From DFXE01 sp032054765 (GTDB lineage Bacteria; Bacteroidota; Bacteroidia; Bacteroidales; Tannerellaceae), in the NCBI GenBank assembly GCA_032054765.1, contig DAMBSC010000008.1, forward strand, positions 186,001-250,000: a stretch of 64,000 bases of DNA, given 5' to 3'. Positions 16,772 to 25,998 of the stretch are shown in pieces (within the stretch, counting starts at the first letter, position 1; each line of letters starts with the position of its first letter). The notes beneath the pieces are model-generated. The model was not told the DNA's origin and searched no databases. It was given only the letters and a program-made list of their open reading frames with translations. A program made the translations under genes and the position numbers.

Positions 16772-17792
16772 TATTACATATTTTCAATTCCGAAAAATAG
16801 TTTGATTCCGTTTCATTTATAGTCAGTTGATGTTTTCGAGGATATATAATATCTAACCGCTTTTTTATATTCTCTAGACCGATTCCTGAATTCATTTTTT
16901 TATATGTAATCCCAGGCACAAGAAATTTAGAATTTTCAACAGTTAAACGGACACAATATCCCTCTTGAACAAGCCTGATATAGATATATCCTTTCTCTGT
17001 TGTAGTACGCGATACATGTTTAAATGCATTTTCAATCAAAACAATTAGTAATGCAGGTGGAATTTTGAAATCATTATTATCAACATTCCAACTAGATTTA
17101 ACATCCAGTTTATCTCTCCATCTAATCTGTTCAACATAAATAAACTCTTGTAAAAATTGAACTTCCTGAGCTATCGGAACAAAATCTTCTTTCCCACTAT
17201 ATAGTTGATACCTGAGAATATTGGAATATTTTATTAACAATTCTGATGCGACATCCACATCTTTTTGCATAAGCATATTAACATGATGAAGAACATTAAA
17301 CATAAAATGAGGAGTAATTTGTGCCTGCAACATTTGCAACTGAGTTTCAAGATGCCTTTTTCTGAGGTCTGAATATGCTAAGTAGAATCCAAATCCACAG
17401 AAGCATAAATTTACAATGATTCCTATGGAAAGGAAAGCACCAATAAAGTCAATAAATCCATATTCGAGATTAAAGAATGCTGATGCTGGGAAATAACCCT
17501 CTCTCTCAAGAAAATAGAACAAATACCTGCAAGAATACGCAACAGTTGCCGAAAACAAAGAACAGGCAATAAACTGAAATATAAAAGGAAGTAATCGTTT
17601 GTGTGTAATAGCTTTTTGTAGCAAATCCAAACTTAAATATTTTGTAGCATGATATGTCAATAATCCGAAAAAGAGAGGAAACAGTATGGCTTCAACAATA
17701 GATGCTTGTGACATTATTTGCAGAAAAAAAACGAAATACATTAGTATCCAACATATAGTAAAGATATGCTCTTTTCTTATCTCTTCTTTCAT
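16764..17792 (-). CDS. LytS-type sensor histidine kinase
   Basis: A 342-residue kinase with about four membrane segments in residues 12-145, then QITPHFMFNVLHHVNMLM with the phospho-accepting His, ALLIVLIENAFKHVS (N box) and GIGLENIKKRL (G box). It has no extracytoplasmic sensor domain. A -7 box (17797-17804 on the minus strand) lies so close to the ATG that the transcript would be almost leaderless. It is first of a two-gene operon and divergent from 17928. Confidence 0.9.
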   Translation of the reverse strand: MKEEIRKEHIFTICWILMYFVFFLQIMSQASIVEAILFPLFFGLLTYHATKYLSLDLLQKAITHKRLLPFIFQFIACSLFSATVAYSCRYLFYFLEREGYFPASAFFNLEYGFIDFIGAFLSIGIIVNLCFCGFGFYLAYSDLRKRHLETQLQMLQAQITPHFMFNVLHHVNMLMQKDVDVASELLIKYSNILRYQLYSGKEDFVPIAQEVQFLQEFIYVEQIRWRDKLDVKSSWNVDNNDFKIPPALLIVLIENAFKHVSRTTTEKGYIYIRLVQEGYCVRLTVENSKFLVPGITYKKMNSGIGLENIKKRLDIIYPRKHQLTINETESNYFSELKICNND

Positions 17793-17796
17793 TCTA

Positions 17797-17804
17797 CAAA
17801 TATA
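17797..17804 (-). promoter_or_regulatory. -7 box for the LytS/LytTR operon
   Basis: TATATTTG on the minus strand, ending 5 bp before the ATG at 17792. If used, the mRNA has almost no leader, or translation starts further in. Confidence 0.4.
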
Positions 17805-17927
17805 ACGTATTTATATATAGTGCCATATCCTGTCATCAAAGGCAAATGACCAGTCGTCAAAATAAATATCACATTATGATGGAAAATTGTTTTTTTGCAC
17901 CAAGTAAATAATAAAGGTTGAATATAT

Positions 17928-18986
17928 ATGAAAAAAAAGAAAAGTATTTTTGTTTGTATCCTTATTTTGGTAGGAATTTATTTTTTCCCCATTAATTCAT
18001 TGGCACAACCCAATAATGTTGATCATAAATCAGTAGCTCAATTAACATTATTCCCACCATTGAGTACGAATGGACTCAATTCGACAATTTATTCTAACAA
18101 TCTATCATTCAATACATTACTTGGATTCTCCAAAAATGAAAATGTATTTGCGTTCGCTGGGTTGGGTAACATCGTTACAAATAATTTCAATGGCTTCCAA
18201 TTTGCAGGGTTATTTAATTTGGTGAAAAACGAAGGGTCCGGAGTTTCATTTGCAGGTTTATGGAATATGAATCTTAATATTCATAACGGAGTTCAGTTTT
18301 CCGGTTTATTCAATAGGGCGAAACAAATCAACGGCTTCCAGTTTTCCGGACTGTGTAATGTTGCCCAAGATGTGAATGGAGTTCAATTCGCAGGATTAGT
18401 AAATAAAGCTAAAGATGTGTCAGGTATACAAATCGCTGGACTAATCAATATTGCAGCAAATAGCGATTATCCCATTGGATTGATAAATTTAGTAAAAAAT
18501 GGAGAAAAAGGAATCGCAGTTTCTTATAATGAGATAGGGAGTACAAATATTACTTTTCGTTCAGGTGGAAAGGTAACTTATGGAATATTGGGTGTTGGCT
18601 ACAATCATAAAGTAGGAGATAATTCATTTTTTGCAAGTGAAAATGGTCTATGGCAGATAGTGAATCTTTCTTCATTTGTACTAACCAGTGGTATTGGAGC
18701 TCATATAAATATCTCTCCATGTTTTAGAGTTAATAATGAAATTTCCGGTGATGTCATTATTGGAGATTCATCGGAACCAACTTTTAAGATCGGCTACGCC
18801 TTGATGCCTGCATTTCGCATATGGCATCTTGAAGTTTTTGGAGGGCCAAATATTAATTATATGCAAACAAACAATTTAAATAATAGTGGCTTATTCTCAA
18901 AAAAAAGTATTTGGAAAAATCATGGATCTTTAAAAATGCAGCAAATATATTGGGGATTTCAGATTGGCATACAATATATTCTCTGA
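17928..18986 (+). CDS. Surface-repeat protein (LA_2272-like)
   Basis: A 352-residue protein with a signal peptide (residues 1-27, ending SLAQP). Residues about 60-200 hold at least six imperfect repeats of the pattern N-G-x-Q-F-[AS]-G-L-x-N-x-A (for example VQFSGLFNRAK, FQFSGLCNVAQ, VQFAGLVNKAK), which I associate with LA_2272-type surface repeat proteins. The C-terminal 150 residues look like barrel strands (TYGILGVGYNHKVG, WGFQIGIQYIL). Probably in the outer membrane or on the surface. It is divergent from the LytTR/LytS operon and 55 bp upstream of the receptor-like gene, so it is probably part of one regulated cargo unit. Confidence 0.75.
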   Translation: MKKKKSIFVCILILVGIYFFPINSLAQPNNVDHKSVAQLTLFPPLSTNGLNSTIYSNNLSFNTLLGFSKNENVFAFAGLGNIVTNNFNGFQFAGLFNLVKNEGSGVSFAGLWNMNLNIHNGVQFSGLFNRAKQINGFQFSGLCNVAQDVNGVQFAGLVNKAKDVSGIQIAGLINIAANSDYPIGLINLVKNGEKGIAVSYNEIGSTNITFRSGGKVTYGILGVGYNHKVGDNSFFASENGLWQIVNLSSFVLTSGIGAHINISPCFRVNNEISGDVIIGDSSEPTFKIGYALMPAFRIWHLEVFGGPNINYMQTNNLNNSGLFSKKSIWKNHGSLKMQQIYWGFQIGIQYIL

Positions 18987-19041
18987 TAAAGTTACAAAAG
19001 GATTATAAGTAGATGGAGAAATAAAATAAGTTATACTAAAT

Positions 19042-21345
19042 ATGATTCATTTGAGAATGAAGGTCTATTTAACTATAATATTATTATTCTGTATATCCTA
19101 CACACAAGCACAGGATATAACAGGAAAGATCATAGATGCAAATAACACTCCTATCGAATTAGCTGTAATCGTAGTTCAAACAGTTGATTCAGTATATGTA
19201 GATGCAGCTTATTCTGATTCTTTAGGCTTTTTCACCATCAAAGCCAATGTTTCCCCGTTCCTATTAACCGTTCATCATTTGATGTATGAACCGTATCAGG
19301 AAAAATACGATTCTCCAATCGTAGGAAACATACAAATAGAAGAAAAAAGCTTGATGCTTTCGGAGATTTCTGTCAGAGGAGAACGACCGCTTGTAAGGGT
19401 TATTGACGGGAAAATGACTTACAATATGCCACAACTCCTGAAAGATAAAATGGCTGTTAGTGCCTACGAAGCAATCATGGAACTGCCCGGAGTACACCAA
19501 CGGAGCGGCAAAATAGAACTTGCCGGAACAAACAGTGTTACAGTCGTTATTAATGGTAAAGCGACCAATATGGGCGAAAGCCAACTGGAAAACTTATTAA
19601 AGAATATGCCAAAAGAACGTATTCAAGAGGCAGAAATAATGTATAGTGCCCCTCCTGGATACCATGTGCGGGGAGCTTTAATAAATATTGTGCTCAAAAG
19701 TGGAGGTGCTGAAATACCGAAGTTACAGGGACAAATCAACTCCTTATATAATCAGGGACATTATGCAAATTATCAGACAGGTGCAACTTTTGTGTATAAT
19801 ACGCCTAAATTTACCACCGACTTTTTGTATTCATTTGGTTATTACCGGGAACGGACAGGAGAAGACATACTATCAAACCATCTATATGAAGGTAAAATAT
19901 ATAACATTGAACAATACGACAGAGGGCATACCCGCAAACCCGTACATACTTTACGTATAGGGAATGAATGGATACTGAATGATGAAAATAAAATCAGTAT
20001 TGCTTATACATCCGAAATTGAACAATGGACACATCCTTACACATCTTCAACAGGGACGTTTTCAGATACGGAAAACAGAAAGAGATCTGACAAGCCAGTT
20101 CAGATGCATAATTTCGCATTTGGCTACGCATCTGGTTTTGGACTCAGCACTGGTATCGACTTTACCTCCTACACCAATCATACGACACAGTATTACGAGG
20201 AAAAAAAGAACGAACAGGAAGATGCCTTTCAAGCTAAAGCCCAACAAGACATACATAGATTTTCATTCTACGCAGATCAAAATCATTCATTAGGAAAGGA
20301 TTGGACACTTAACTACGGAACAAAATTTAGTTATGCTTCCGACAAAAGTTCTCAAATCTATTTTTCTAAGGGTGAGCGCGATTGGTCAGGCTCTAACATT
20401 CACAGTAAACTAAATGAATATACTTATGAATTATATACAGGTTTTTCAAAAAGCTTTTCGCAGAGCCTATCTGTAAACGCTTCTTTGACAGGTGAATATT
20501 ATAAATATAAAGATCGGGATTACTGGAGTATATTTCCAATGATGGAAGTTACTTACACAGTCAATCCCCGTAATATCATTCAGTTATCCGTTTCCTCTGA
20601 TAAATCATACCCCGGTTACTGGGAAATGCAAAATGCAATCTCCTACCTCAGCGGATATACAGAAATACAGGGAAATCCAGATCTGAAACCCTCACGGATT
20701 TACTCCGGACATTTGAATTATATACTAAAGAACAAATATATTTTCACCCTATATGCAAACTATACAGATAACAATTTCAGCCAGCTACCCTATCAGTCAC
20801 CCGACAGATTAGTTCTCATTTACAAGACATTAAACTTCGATTATTCCAGTAAGTTAGGGCTTAATGTGATGATACCGTTTAGAGCAGGCTCATTCCTTAA
20901 TTCAAGATTAACATTGAATGGTTATTATGACAAAACAAAAAGCGACCATTATCACGATATAAGTTTTAACAAAGATAATTTTGCTTTCTATGCCAATTTA
21001 GTCAATACATTTAATATATCTTCCAAACCTAATATTAAAGCAGAATTGTCCGGCTCATACATCACCCGTAACATTCAGGGGCCGATGGTGATCAGTAGCA
21101 TGCACAGTATAGATTTGGGGATAAAATGGACTTCCCGAAATGACAAAGCGGAACTTTCTCTCAAAGCGAATGACATATTTAACTCATGGTATCCTAAAAA
21201 TCTTGACCTGCAATACAAAACACAGGATTTAAAAATGAATATGGTTCCCGATTCCAGAAGAATCTCATTGTCTTTCGTTTATAAATTCGGCGGTTTTAAA
21301 GGAAAACAATATAAAGAGGTAAATAAGTCACGGTTTGGGAAATAA
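19042..21345 (+). CDS. TonB-dependent-receptor-like outer-membrane beta-barrel
   Basis: A 767-residue protein: signal peptide (about 1-23, ending TQAQ), a carboxypeptidase-regulatory-like fold (24-100, ITGKIIDANNTPIELAVIVV), a plug-like region (115-225, YEAIMELPGVHQRSGKIE and VVINGKATNMGESQLENLLKNMP), and a large barrel (about 240-767) of the OMP_b-brl_3 kind. It lacks an obvious TonB box. These barrels often take up or bind substrates under control of local regulators. It is cargo of the second mobile element, next to the LytTR/LytS pair. Confidence 0.85.
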   Translation: MIHLRMKVYLTIILLFCISYTQAQDITGKIIDANNTPIELAVIVVQTVDSVYVDAAYSDSLGFFTIKANVSPFLLTVHHLMYEPYQEKYDSPIVGNIQIEEKSLMLSEISVRGERPLVRVIDGKMTYNMPQLLKDKMAVSAYEAIMELPGVHQRSGKIELAGTNSVTVVINGKATNMGESQLENLLKNMPKERIQEAEIMYSAPPGYHVRGALINIVLKSGGAEIPKLQGQINSLYNQGHYANYQTGATFVYNTPKFTTDFLYSFGYYRERTGEDILSNHLYEGKIYNIEQYDRGHTRKPVHTLRIGNEWILNDENKISIAYTSEIEQWTHPYTSSTGTFSDTENRKRSDKPVQMHNFAFGYASGFGLSTGIDFTSYTNHTTQYYEEKKNEQEDAFQAKAQQDIHRFSFYADQNHSLGKDWTLNYGTKFSYASDKSSQIYFSKGERDWSGSNIHSKLNEYTYELYTGFSKSFSQSLSVNASLTGEYYKYKDRDYWSIFPMMEVTYTVNPRNIIQLSVSSDKSYPGYWEMQNAISYLSGYTEIQGNPDLKPSRIYSGHLNYILKNKYIFTLYANYTDNNFSQLPYQSPDRLVLIYKTLNFDYSSKLGLNVMIPFRAGSFLNSRLTLNGYYDKTKSDHYHDISFNKDNFAFYANLVNTFNISSKPNIKAELSGSYITRNIQGPMVISSMHSIDLGIKWTSRNDKAELSLKANDIFNSWYPKNLDLQYKTQDLKMNMVPDSRRISLSFVYKFGGFKGKQYKEVNKSRFGK

Positions 21346-21390
21346 GAAAACACATTAAACAATAGATGTAAAAACATAAAAAGAGAGCAT

Positions 21391-21846
21391 ATGAAAACAA
21401 TATTTTTATCTGGAATTTTATTCCTATTTCTTTCCAATATTGCTGCTTTTGCAGGCGATTCCACAAATCATACTGAATCTAAAAGAATATTGTGCAATGC
21501 TTGTGCAGATTCGGTATATCATAACACCATTGATTATTTACAAGATAATGGATATTTTATTGTCTCATTGGAAAAACTATCAGGTTTTATACAGGCTAAA
21601 ATATATATAAAGAACAATAAAGTTATGTCTGCAAAAGTCGGGGAAAGAAGAACCTTGAATTTTATTATCAGACCTGCAACAGAAAAACAATCGAATATCA
21701 CACTAAATATTTATTGTGAAGATCTGATTTTTAGTGGTGATATGTCAAATAGAGTAGATTATTATGAAGATAAAGGGATAAGCAGTGATATATCTCTATA
21801 TAAAAACGTGTTGGACGAATTGGAAGAATATCTGACAAATAATTAA
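21391..21846 (+). CDS. Secreted protein of unknown function
   Basis: A 151-residue protein with a clear signal peptide (residues 1-21, FLFLSNIAAFA). The mature part has three cysteines, two in CNACADS just after the cleavage site and one in NIYCEDLIF, and mixed strand/helix character. It follows the barrel gene by 45 bp and is likely periplasmic or surface-linked, working with it. Family not recognised. Confidence 0.7.
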   Translation: MKTIFLSGILFLFLSNIAAFAGDSTNHTESKRILCNACADSVYHNTIDYLQDNGYFIVSLEKLSGFIQAKIYIKNNKVMSAKVGERRTLNFIIRPATEKQSNITLNIYCEDLIFSGDMSNRVDYYEDKGISSDISLYKNVLDELEEYLTNN

Positions 21847-21919
21847 AAGGTTAAAAAAGAATCACGAATATAGCATAAAAAGACCTCGGTCTGATAATTA
21901 ATATCAACTTTGAAATTTT

Positions 21920-22574
21920 ATGCTTATGAATGACTTATTAAAAACGAGACTTTTCAGGCTACTGTCTGAAACCTCAAACGAAGTGATTAATGAAGAAATG
22001 CAAACTGCCTATGGGTGCTTTAGGGAACAGGTAAAAACAGTCAGCCAATCCGAACTGAACTATTCAGAAGTCTTTCGGACACTGAATCTTACTCGTATCG
22101 AGTTTGATTCTTTAGGATCATCACCTCTTTACGGGCAGGGGGAAAAATGCCCTGAAATTTGCCTATCTTAGAAAAGCACTCCTGTTCCTCGAATCCGAGA
22201 TAGAACTACTTAAACTTACATTTCCCCAAGCACCCCGATTTTCCAGTAATACCCAATCTGACAAATCGGAAGTATATTTTATCCCCAATTCCAGAGAAGG
22301 ATTGGGGATTGATAGTATGGGAGAGTTTGCCGTATCGTTTGAACTATCAGGACAATTTCTCAACAACAAGGGTAATCCGGCTCCGTATATCCACATCGCC
22401 CATGCGATGGAAGAAGCCTTCAATTTTACTTTCGGGAATGCCCATAAATCAAAAGAAAGAGTGTTTAAGCGTAAACCGTTCAACCTTACCAAAGCGTTGG
22501 ATTATCTGCGAAACCTGATTAGCCGTGAAAGCCGGAAAAAGAAGATGAAAAAAGATGAAAATACAGACCGTTGA
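21920..22574 (+). pseudogene. Frameshifted conserved mobile-element protein
   Basis: The first frame (from ATG 21920) ends at a stop near 22171. Dropping one base from the G5-A5 run (22138-22147) joins SPLYGQG to KNALKFAYLRKALLFLESEI and continues to the stop at 22572-22574, giving a protein of about 217 residues. The C-terminal part (IAHAMEEAFNFTFG, then FKRKPFNLTKALDYLRNLI) looks like a conserved helical domain. Its place just before an HTH gene and the Btg genes recalls regulators such as RteC, but I cannot confirm that. The lesion may be a base-call error in the homopolymer. Confidence 0.65.
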
Positions 22575-22600
22575 TTTATAGCTGTTTGCTAATCAAGTTT

Positions 22601-22633
22601 AGGGGAGTCTATAGGGATTCCCCTGTTTTTTTT
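22601..22633 (+). terminator. Rho-independent terminator
   Basis: AGGGGA...TCCCCT stem of about 9 bp (22601-22609 with 22616-22624, one mismatch) followed by G and eight T (22626-22633), 27 bp after the frameshifted gene. Confidence 0.8.
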
Positions 22634-22705
22634 GCTTTGTTCTTCCGTCCTTTGCTTCATCAATCGATTGAAAACAAGAATGTTTAATCTGTAAAATGAT
22701 GCAAA

Positions 22706-23032
22706 ATGTATATCAATAATGAAGATTTTGAAATGTGGATGCAGAAGTTATCCAAGAAACTGGAAGATATAGGCAAAGACTTGAAATCGCTTATCAACAC
22801 AAAAGAGGTATTTGACGAGGACGAGAAGCTACTCGACAACCAAGATTTAGCCTTTCTTCTGAAGGTATCTTACCGCACCCTGCAACGCTACCGCACAAGT
22901 GGAAAACTACCCTACTTTATGATAGCCCATAAAACCTATTACCGGACTTCGGATGTTCGGGAGTTTGTGCGCTCGCATATGGACTTTCAAACTTACCAAG
23001 CGTTTGAAAAAAGTCAATCTCTGGATAAATGA
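22706..23032 (+). CDS. Helix-turn-helix (excisionase/MerR-like) protein
   Basis: A 108-residue protein: helical N-terminus (about 1-45), then an HTH_17 domain (about 48-95: LLDNQDLAFLLKVSYRTLQRYRTSGKLP, then MIAHKTYYRTSDVREFV). It is the same class as the two proteins at 2233-2883 and is likely an excision factor or regulator for the second element. It stands alone, about 130 bp after the previous stop and 300 bp before btgA. Confidence 0.8.
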   Translation: MYINNEDFEMWMQKLSKKLEDIGKDLKSLINTKEVFDEDEKLLDNQDLAFLLKVSYRTLQRYRTSGKLPYFMIAHKTYYRTSDVREFVRSHMDFQTYQAFEKSQSLDK

Positions 23033-23334
23033 TTCTGCCCTTTTATCTAAGCAGAATAATGAAATCTAATGAGGGCTGTATTTATTCTATCGCCCTGTTC
23101 CAACGCTCCGCATTTTGCAAAAACAACATCGCCTAACGGCTCTGTCTGTTTTGCAAAATTAAGCAAGAGGGAACCGGACAAGTCCTGTTCTTCCCTCTTG
23201 CCCTGCGGGGCAAAGCCTTCGGCTTTAGCGTGTTATAAAAACACGCTATTATAACATCAGTTATAAGCGAATTTGTTTTGTCGCTTATTTTCAACTGGTT
23301 AATATCTCAAATAGTCATAAAATAGTTATAACAG
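23033..23334. other. Hairpin-rich noncoding region before btgA (oriT candidate)
   Basis: Contains ATTTTGCAAAA (23112-23122) with its exact complement (23149-23159), GCAAGAGGGAA with TTCCCTCTTGC just after, an AAAGCC-TTCG-GGCTTT-like hairpin near 23212, and GCGTGT/ACACGC near 23229-23247. No credible gene. Several stable hairpins directly before the BtgA/BtgB pair suggest an origin of transfer or a structured RNA. Confidence 0.5.
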
Positions 23335-23919
23335 ATGGCTAATCAACACCGGAAAACCCTATTTACCACTATCGGGATAGATACCGAAACTAACGCTTTA
23401 GTGGAAAAGATATGTAAACGCTATTCGTTGAAAAAGAGTGAAGTTGTGAAATTGGCTTTTCTGTATTTGGAGAAAGCCCATATCAACCCTGCCGATGCAC
23501 CTGAATCCGTAAAATCAGAACTTGCCAAGATAAATAAACGGCAGGATGATATTATCCGCTTTATCCGTCATTACGAAGAAGAACAACTGAACCCAATGAT
23601 ACGCACAAGCCATTCAATAGCGGTTAAATTCGAGAACACTGCTAAAGCATTGGAAACGGCAGTTCTTTCACAGGTAGAGAAGAATCAGGAAAGGCATAAC
23701 ACCATACTGCAAACCATAAGCGACCAGTTCGGAAAGAATGCCGATGTAATAAATAATCAAGGAAAGCAGATTAACGCCCTGTATCAGTTGGAGAAAAAGG
23801 ATAATCAAAGGCTTTTAAAGCTGATTTCCCTCTATTCCGAACTTTCTACCTGCGGAGTAATGGACGGCAAGCGAAAAGATAGTCTAAGAGCCGAAATAAA
23901 CGACCTGATAAACGAATAG
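23335..23919 (+). CDS. btgA: BtgA/BfmA-family mobilization protein
   Basis: A 194-residue protein. The N-terminal 55 residues (TTIGIDTETNALVEKICK, then SLKKSEVVKLAFLYLEKA) look like a ribbon-helix-helix DNA-binding fold. The rest is a long coiled coil (about 60-175). BtgA-type proteins bind oriT and help the partner relaxase-like protein in Bacteroides mobilizable transposons. The gene lies 6 bp before btgB, so the two are co-translated. Confidence 0.85.
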   Translation: MANQHRKTLFTTIGIDTETNALVEKICKRYSLKKSEVVKLAFLYLEKAHINPADAPESVKSELAKINKRQDDIIRFIRHYEEEQLNPMIRTSHSIAVKFENTAKALETAVLSQVEKNQERHNTILQTISDQFGKNADVINNQGKQINALYQLEKKDNQRLLKLISLYSELSTCGVMDGKRKDSLRAEINDLINE

Positions 23920-23925
23920 TAAACT

Positions 23926-24723
23926 ATGAACATAGATTTCCCGCCACCATCCAAAGGAACATATAACAACGCAGGCAGTAGCCGGAGATTGGCGAACTAT
24001 CTCGAACATGAAGATATGCAGCGCATGGAGCAGGGAATCTATACAGAAGGATTTTTCAACCTGACAGATGATAATATCTATAAATCCCAAGTTATAAAAG
24101 ACATAGACAGTAATATCGGTCAGTTAATGAAAGCGGATGCCAAGTTTTACGCTATCCATATCAGCCCATCGGAGAAAGAACTCCGGGCAATGGGTAACAC
24201 CGAAGCAGAACAAGCCGAAGCGATGAAACGATATATCCGTGAAGTGGTAATTCCTGAATATGCGGGGAATTTTAATAAAGGACTGTCGGCAGAAGATATA
24301 AAGTTTTACGGAAAGATACATTTCAATCGAGGCAGATCCAATAACGAACTGAATATGCACTGTCATTTGATAGTAAGCCGTAAAGACCAATCCAACAAAA
24401 AGAAGCTGTCACCGCTTACCAACCATAAAAACACCACGAAAGGAGTAATAAAAGGCGGTTTTGACCGGAAGAACCTATTCCAACAAGCAGAACAGGGATT
24501 TGATAAACTATTCGGCTACAAGCGGGAATTAACTGAATCTTTTGAATACTACAATACCATGAAAAACGGCAGTATCTCCGACCAATTAAAGATGCAGGAA
24601 CGGCAGATTAAAGAAAACGTCCGGATACAATCCTCCCCACAAAATACGTTTTCCGATGAAAAAGAAAAGAAGCAGACGGTAAACCCACCTAAGAGAAAGC
24701 CCAAACGAGGACAAAGAAGATAA
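23926..24723 (+). CDS. btgB: BtgB/DUF5712-family relaxase-like protein
   Basis: A 265-residue mobilization protein. The region IHFNRGRSNNELNMHCHLIVSR carries H132 and the H145-x-H147 pair expected of a relaxase metal site; a candidate catalytic Tyr lies in the N-terminal SSRRLANYLEHED (Y25). The C-terminal tail is very basic (PPKRKPKRGQRR). BtgB family members nick oriT with BtgA. This is a second relaxase in the same window, unrelated to the one at 4455-5396. Confidence 0.85.
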   Translation: MNIDFPPPSKGTYNNAGSSRRLANYLEHEDMQRMEQGIYTEGFFNLTDDNIYKSQVIKDIDSNIGQLMKADAKFYAIHISPSEKELRAMGNTEAEQAEAMKRYIREVVIPEYAGNFNKGLSAEDIKFYGKIHFNRGRSNNELNMHCHLIVSRKDQSNKKKLSPLTNHKNTTKGVIKGGFDRKNLFQQAEQGFDKLFGYKRELTESFEYYNTMKNGSISDQLKMQERQIKENVRIQSSPQNTFSDEKEKKQTVNPPKRKPKRGQRR

Positions 24724-24741
24724 AACGCACAAAGCAATAAT

Positions 24742-25162
24742 ATGAACGAATACGAAGAAATACGAAAAGAAATAGATATATTCCTGATGGAGCGGTTCAG
24801 ATACCGTCTTTCACTTGTATATCTGACACCGGATAATATCATAACTACCCGAAGAAACAGCCGGATAGATTTATATTTACGTATCCGCAGAGTAAAAAGC
24901 CTATTCCCACCGGATTGCCTTATTATAGCCCGTATAGGATTCAAAAAAAGAACGCATAGGGAACGGCACTCACTTTATCCGATTCTTAGCAGAAATAGCC
25001 TTAAAATATCAATTTAAATATATCGGGATTGAATCCACCAACGAGAAAAGCCAAAGTTTTGCAAAGAAATTAGGTTTCGATTCAATAGACGGCTTAAACT
25101 ATGCCGTGTCAGTAGAGAATCTATTATCATATTTCAAAATAAATGGTTCTTTATTTATTTGA
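24742..25162 (+). pseudogene. Frameshifted GNAT-like protein of the Btg operon
   Basis: The ATG frame at 24742 reads LIIARIGFKK and then leaves frame in an A7 run (24943-24949). With six A it continues KERIGNGTHFIRFLAEIALKY, then IGIESTNEKSQSFAKKLGFD, to the stop at 25160-25162 (about 139 residues). The R/G-x-G-x-G/A-like loop and ESTNEKSQSFAKKLGF resemble an N-acetyltransferase fold. It follows btgB by 18 bp. The single extra A is a likely indel or sequencing error. Confidence 0.65.
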
Positions 25163-25511
25163 TTTACAAAGGTACATTCCGGTAATAGAACGCCAACACC
25201 AAGCCGCAAGCGGTTTATAGGAAAATCTCCACACCTGCGCTTCGCTCCGGGTAGTATTTTCCTATAAAGTGTTGTCTTATCTATTCCCTGCATGAATGAG
25301 ATGTATATCAATTAAAAAAAGAAAAAAAATATTGTTGCGGATGTGGGAGAAATTCCGTAAATTCGCAGTGAGTTATTTGAGGAAATACAGCGCAAAACGC
25401 AGAAATAGGCACGGTTGCCAAATCGTTACCTCACACGCTGAAAAATTCCGCTTACAGCCTTTTATTCAAAAGGTTATCTCCAAAAGATAATTTTATAAAA
25501 TAAAAGTAGAT
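25163..25511. other. Noncoding right-end candidate of the second element
   Basis: Holds a perfect 13-bp hairpin pair (25214-25226 with 25256-25268) around a GC-rich loop, then an A-rich stretch, then about 180 bp in which I see no credible gene. The composition change to host-like DNA begins here, so an attR is likely in or close to this stretch. Confidence 0.45.
25214..25268. repeat. Perfect 13-bp inverted repeat
   Basis: TTTATAGGAAAAT (25214-25226) pairs exactly with ATTTTCCTATAAA (25256-25268) over a 29-nt GC-rich loop. It follows the Btg genes and resembles in design the hairpins at 2091 and 23112. Confidence 0.6.
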
Positions 25512-25850
25512 GTGGCAAGCAATATGGAAATATCTGCATCGGCTAAGTTCAATAATACATTTAACCTGAAATTAATCGCAATAGAAATAGATGGGATGTC
25601 TGCTGTAATGGATATAGAAGGAAAATCAATGATTTATTCTTCTACTTTTATGAAATCATATTTAGTTCCCGAATACAAAATAGGCAAATCATCCACTTTA
25701 TATATGGCCATGGGAGGTGCTTGGCTAGGAACTGCAAGCCTATCAAAAAGAACACTTAAAGGTTTCTGGGATACTTTCAAAAAAGATGACAATGATTATC
25801 ATTTTAACTCGTCTGGTTATTTTACGGTTGGCTTCAAATATGGTTTCTGA
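25512..25850 (+). CDS. Truncated outer-membrane barrel fragment
   Basis: A 112-residue frame without a signal peptide (GTG start; a stop lies in frame at 25488). The end, SSGYFTVGFKYGF, with a terminal aromatic, is typical of the last strand of an outer-membrane barrel, and TLYMAMGGAWLGTAS looks like another strand. I read it as the C-terminal remnant of a barrel protein whose N-terminal half is missing, perhaps cut by insertion of the mobile element to the left. It could be transcribed but should not be exported. Confidence 0.5.
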   Translation: MASNMEISASAKFNNTFNLKLIAIEIDGMSAVMDIEGKSMIYSSTFMKSYLVPEYKIGKSSTLYMAMGGAWLGTASLSKRTLKGFWDTFKKDDNDYHFNSSGYFTVGFKYGF

Positions 25851-25998
25851 AAAATTTATCTTACAATATAACTGAGTAGTTTTGTGAATCTAATCAAACA
25901 ACATTCAAATCAGACCTCCATATAGTCCCGAGTCAAAAGGTTTAGGGACTATTGGTAATGGCGGAAATTGTTATTGCCTTTTTCTTCCAACAAAATTT

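Noticed and set aside
25296..25490. A 64-codon plus-strand frame rich in Arg and Lys
   Set aside because: No recognisable domain, A-rich leader without a ribosome site, and it lies in the probable element end.
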